Source of the DNA: Sphingobium arseniciresistens
GTDB taxonomy: Bacteria; Pseudomonadota; Alphaproteobacteria; Sphingomonadales; Sphingomonadaceae
DNA: 64,000 bases
NCBI GenBank assembly: GCA_029167225.1
Contig: JARFNK010000009.1
Location: 124,001-188,000 of the forward strand
Direction: 5' to 3'
Below the pieces are notes generated by a model. The model did no database searches. It was not told the origin of the DNA and was given only the letters and a program-made list of their open reading frames with translations. Positions 61,141-64,000 of this stretch are shown here, piece by piece (position 1 is the first letter of the stretch; each line of letters starts with the position of its first letter). Made by a program: the position numbers and the translations under genes.

Positions 61141-63712
61141 AATAATAGCCGCCTGCAGGGTTGAAGGGCGAGGGACCATAATAGCCCTGCCCCGTCTGGG
61201 GATTGCCCGGCCCGTTGGTTTCGGGCCGCACGTCGAAGATGTTGGTGGCGCCGAAAGACAGGGTCGCGAAGCGCGTGACCTTCGCGCTGACATTGGCGTC
61301 GGTGATCCACTTGGCGCCGAAATAGCGATCGTCGCCCGCCGCCGTGCGCTGGGTATATTTGCCATAGCGGCTCGTGGTCAGGTTGAGGCCGAAAATGCCC
61401 TTGGTCCAGTTGAGCGAGCCGACCAGCTTGGTATGGGGCTGCAGCACTTCCAGCTCGCCCTGCTTGTCGCCGCCGAAGAAGACCGACCCCGCGCCCAGCA
61501 GCGAAGCGCCATTGGCGCCGAACAGTTGCGACGGGGTATCGACCAGATCGGTGATGTGCGTCTTGCTGTAGTTGAAGGCGAGCGTCAGCCCCAGCTTGCC
61601 CAGATCGCCGATGCGCGTCGAATAATCGGCAACGAGGTCGAAGCCCTTGGTGGTCGTGTCCACCGCGTTGATGAAATATTCGGCCTGCTCGATGTCGGAC
61701 AGGCCATTGGCCGACAGGATCGCCGAGATGCCGGGGCCGAACAGGCGGCCGGTGCGGGCGATGCGGTTCTTGATGCGGATATAATAGCCATCGAGCGTGA
61801 TCGACAGGCCATCGATCGGCGTGGCGACGATGCCGAGGCCCGCATTCAGGCTCTTTTCCGCCTTCAGGGGCTTGGCGCCGAGGAGCTGGCCAACCGTGGA
61901 GTCCGCCGTCACCAGCTTGGCGACGGTGGGCCGCAATTCCGTCTGGCCGGTTTCGGGGTTGAAGAAGGAGGAGGTGCGCCCGTCCGTCTGGGCATAGCCG
62001 ATCTGGGTGAGCGAAGGCGCGCGAAAGCCGGTGCCGATGGTACCGCGCACAGCCAGGCCCGGCGACAATTCATAGCGGCTGTTGAACTTGAAGCTCACCG
62101 GGCTGCCCGACCCGTCGCTATAATGTTCGGCGCGCGCGGCGAGGCCGACATACCATTGGTCGAGCGGATAGAGGCCAAGGTCGACATAGCCGGCATAGAC
62201 CTTGCGGCTGATGTCCGCCACGTCCGCCGGCGACAGCACGATGGCGCCCTGCACCACCGGCGAGGCGATGCGGCCAACATTCCAGTCATATTGCTGGTCG
62301 CCCGGCTGGAACACATAGCTTGCCGGCTCATAGGCGAGCGGATCGCCCGCGAAGGTGCGGAAGCGGTCGAGCCGGTATTCGCCGCCCACCGACAGCTGCA
62401 CCGGGCGGGCAAGGCCGATGTCGAACTCGCGCGTCAGGTCGACATTATGGGTCCATTGGCGAAATTCGAAGCTGGCGAGGTTGGGCCATTCCGTCGGGCT
62501 GTCCGGCCCGAGCGAGGGGCGGATCGACAGGTCGGAATATTGATGGCTGTAGTTGCGGCCGAACGACGAGCTGATGTCATAGTTCCAGCCCGCCAGCGTG
62601 CCCTTCAGCCCGCCGACGATCTGGAAATCATTCTCGTCGATATTGTTGAGCGGATAATAGCCATCCGGGAAGAGCGCGGTGAAATTGGCGGTGCTGTTGG
62701 GGCGGCGGAAATTATTGCCGATCACCGCCTTGCGCTCGCCATAGGTGCCGAAGGAATAGAGGGTGGCGTTCTGTATCACCGGCAGTTCGGCATTATAGGT
62801 GAGGTTGAACGCCTTGATCTGCGGATCGCCATTATGCGCGCCATCCAGGTTCCATTGCGCGTTGCGGGCGTTCGCGGCGGCGACATTGGCCAGCACCTGA
62901 TCGCGCGTCAGGCCGCTCGTCGCGACGACCTGATCAACGGTTCGGCCAGCGGGAAGCCCATAGAGGTTGGTGTCGGTCGACGGCAGGTTCCACCAGGCGC
63001 CGCCACGCTTGCGCACGTCGCCGCTGACGGTCAGGAAGCCGCCGTCGTCGCCGATGCGGGTGCCATAATGCAGGTTCGCCTTCCAGCTGTCCGGATTGCC
63101 ATTGGCTTCGTAGAGCGTACCGTAGGTGAAATCGCCACCCAGCCCTTCCTTCTGGCTCAGCTGGACGTTGATGACCCCCGCGACCGCATCGGTGCCATAT
63201 TGGGCGGCGGCGGAATCCTTGAGCACCTCGATCCGCTCGATCGAACTGGTGGGGATGAGGTCGAGATCGACCGGGTTGACGCCCGAACTATCGGTCGTGC
63301 TGTTGTTGAGGAACGCCGCATTGTGCCGCCGCTTTCCGTTGACCAGCACCAGCGTATAGGCCGGGCCGAGGCCGCGATTGGTGACGGGGCGGCCGATGGA
63401 AAAGACGCCCGCATGGGTCGCGCCGAAATTGAGCGAGGGAAGCAGCTTGGAAAGCGCCTCGCCGAACTCCGCGGCGCCCGTGCCCTGCAGTTTCTCCGCG
63501 CCGACCACGTCGATCGGTGCCGGGCTCTCGGCCACCGTGCGCGGCGCGCCGCGAACCCCGGTGACGATGATCGCGCCGGCGTCCGCCAGGTTATCCGCAG
63601 CAGCCTCGGCCGGCTGGCTTGCGGTCTGCGCGAAGGCCGGAGCAGCGCCCAGAGCCAACGAAAAAGCAACAACCCGCAATGAAACAGAAGAGAGTGAATT
63701 CTTAATTCGCAT
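61115..63712 (-). CDS. TonB-dependent receptor
   Basis: This is an outer-membrane active-transport receptor of 865 residues. A signal peptide (LRVVAFSLALGAAPAFA) is followed by the plug domain, with IIVTGVRGAPRTVAESPAPIDVVG and DSAAAQYGTDAVAGVINVQL, and a C-terminal 22-stranded barrel ending in Phe (RIALDF). The plug shows the TonB-box-like IIVTG. GGGGG before the ATG supports the start. It ends by overlapping the binding-protein gene, so receptor and periplasmic protein are likely translated together. Ligand is unknown; the context suggests an organosulfur compound rather than a siderophore. Confidence 0.93.
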   Translation of the reverse strand: MRIKNSLSSVSLRVVAFSLALGAAPAFAQTASQPAEAAADNLADAGAIIVTGVRGAPRTVAESPAPIDVVGAEKLQGTGAAEFGEALSKLLPSLNFGATHAGVFSIGRPVTNRGLGPAYTLVLVNGKRRHNAAFLNNSTTDSSGVNPVDLDLIPTSSIERIEVLKDSAAAQYGTDAVAGVINVQLSQKEGLGGDFTYGTLYEANGNPDSWKANLHYGTRIGDDGGFLTVSGDVRKRGGAWWNLPSTDTNLYGLPAGRTVDQVVATSGLTRDQVLANVAAANARNAQWNLDGAHNGDPQIKAFNLTYNAELPVIQNATLYSFGTYGERKAVIGNNFRRPNSTANFTALFPDGYYPLNNIDENDFQIVGGLKGTLAGWNYDISSSFGRNYSHQYSDLSIRPSLGPDSPTEWPNLASFEFRQWTHNVDLTREFDIGLARPVQLSVGGEYRLDRFRTFAGDPLAYEPASYVFQPGDQQYDWNVGRIASPVVQGAIVLSPADVADISRKVYAGYVDLGLYPLDQWYVGLAARAEHYSDGSGSPVSFKFNSRYELSPGLAVRGTIGTGFRAPSLTQIGYAQTDGRTSSFFNPETGQTELRPTVAKLVTADSTVGQLLGAKPLKAEKSLNAGLGIVATPIDGLSITLDGYYIRIKNRIARTGRLFGPGISAILSANGLSDIEQAEYFINAVDTTTKGFDLVADYSTRIGDLGKLGLTLAFNYSKTHITDLVDTPSQLFGANGASLLGAGSVFFGGDKQGELEVLQPHTKLVGSLNWTKGIFGLNLTTSRYGKYTQRTAAGDDRYFGAKWITDANVSAKVTRFATLSFGATNIFDVRPETNGPGNPQTGQGYYGPSPFNPAGGYYYGRIALDF

Positions 63713-63842
63713 TTTATGACCCCCAATGGATGGGGCGTTGTTAGACACGACCGAAAATATCGAATAACAAATTCAAGACCACTTCCTATGATTATATTCA
63801 AACTTTAGTTGTTATTTCCATAAAGAAAGATAATGTTGATCA
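63713..63842 (-). promoter_or_regulatory. AT-rich upstream region of the TonB receptor gene
   Basis: This 130-bp gap is markedly more AT-rich than the rest of the window. A perfect TATAAT on the minus strand (63791-63796) could be a -10 element, but I see no good -35 box at standard distance. The gene may also be read from the cut gene upstream. Nothing else is recognisable. Confidence 0.35.
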
Positions 63843-64000
63843 CTATTTTACAAAACTTGTATCAAATGCATCCTTGACCGCTCGTTCCGATTGGATCAGT
63901 CCGGCATTCTGGAAGCGCGCAGTGATATCCTGTTCATGCGCCAGGATATTGCCGTCGATCGACCGCGAGATGCGGTTGTTGCGATCGAAGCTGGCACGGG
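63843..64000 (-). CDS. ABC transporter substrate-binding protein, SsuA-like C-terminus (partial)
   Basis: This is the C-terminal 51 codons of a gene that continues beyond the right edge. The visible part contains RASFDRNNRISRSI and ILAHEQDITARFQNAGLI, which is the closing helix pattern of SsuA/taurine-type binding proteins (Gln-x-x-x-ADxF-like followed by Gly-Leu-Ile). The stop is TAG. It stands 130 nt before the TonB receptor gene on the same strand. A second such protein in the locus suggests sulfonate uptake. With so little sequence the family call is moderate. Confidence 0.6.
   Translation of the reverse strand, partial: RASFDRNNRISRSIDGNILAHEQDITARFQNAGLIQSERAVKDAFDTSFVK

Noticed and set aside
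1..64000. CRISPR arrays, phage genes, insertion sequences or integrases
   Set aside because: No regularly spaced repeats, transposase motifs or integrase genes were seen. The palindromes found are REP-like, not IS ends.

Overview
This is a GC-rich chromosomal window from an alphaproteobacterium, most likely a sphingomonad (Sphingomonas/Sphingobium group; the genus cannot be fixed from sequence alone). The pointers are the nuo operon with a Pro/Ala/Lys-tailed NuoC, 6S RNA between zapA and the 5-formyl-THF cyclo-ligase gene, the DUF2842, DUF2849 and UPF0262 proteins, a TonB receptor, and a Caulobacter-type VanR operator. Genes are dense, often coupled by ATGA/GTGA overlaps, and GTG or TTG starts are frequent. 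I see no phage, IS element, integrase or CRISPR array.

Region by region. 1-4634 (minus): nuoA-B-C-D-E, a 49-residue membrane protein, then nuoF cut by the window edge. 4872-10602: suhB, efp, an L,D-transpeptidase, thiE, class I fba and an AraC regulator. 10661-14971 (minus): tkt-gap-pgk, ending at a strong terminator. 15235-16826 (plus): a small helical protein, zapA, 6S RNA, a 17-codon leader frame, 5-formyl-THF cyclo-ligase and DUF2842, followed by tRNA-Asp. 17191-20736: an AI-2E family membrane protein, a secreted DUF11-like protein and glpK. 20832-24751: a branched-chain 2-oxoacid dehydrogenase operon (E1a, E1b, E2) with REP-like palindromes beside and inside the E2 gene. 24918-33463: a truncated haemoglobin, then a short-chain acid block: prpE, an MHS transporter and a DcaP-like porin on one strand, acs and a LuxR-type response regulator on the other.

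33538-38465: the operon UPF0262 / degenerate GH25 protein / cdd / dcd, divergent from dnaB, and a second L,D-transpeptidase. 39267-43162 (minus): an assimilatory sulfur operon (cobA, DUF2849, cysI, DUF934, cysH). 43378-46743: a large hybrid sensor kinase with a solute-symporter-like membrane domain, plausibly the partner of the regulator after acs (CrbS/CrbR type). 46846-54831: uronate catabolism (uxaA, uxaC, a fructuronate/tagaturonate reductase), a LacI regulator and a GH2 glycosidase. 55010-56975: a vanillate demethylase oxygenase gene with tandem VanR operators and vanR. 57053-64000: a peroxiredoxin-like protein, an FMN-dependent monooxygenase, a class II aldolase, two SsuA-type binding proteins (one cut by the window end) and a TonB receptor, which look like a sulfonate or other organosulfur scavenging locus.

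Together the window combines core energy metabolism (complex I, lower glycolysis) with accessory carbon and sulfur acquisition. The least ordinary items are palindromic repeats translated in frame in the E2 linker, a GH25 protein that has lost acidic active-site residues inside a pyrimidine-salvage operon, an unassigned small membrane gene inside nuo, a leader frame overlapping the cyclo-ligase start, and tandem operators matching known VanR and LacI-family patterns.
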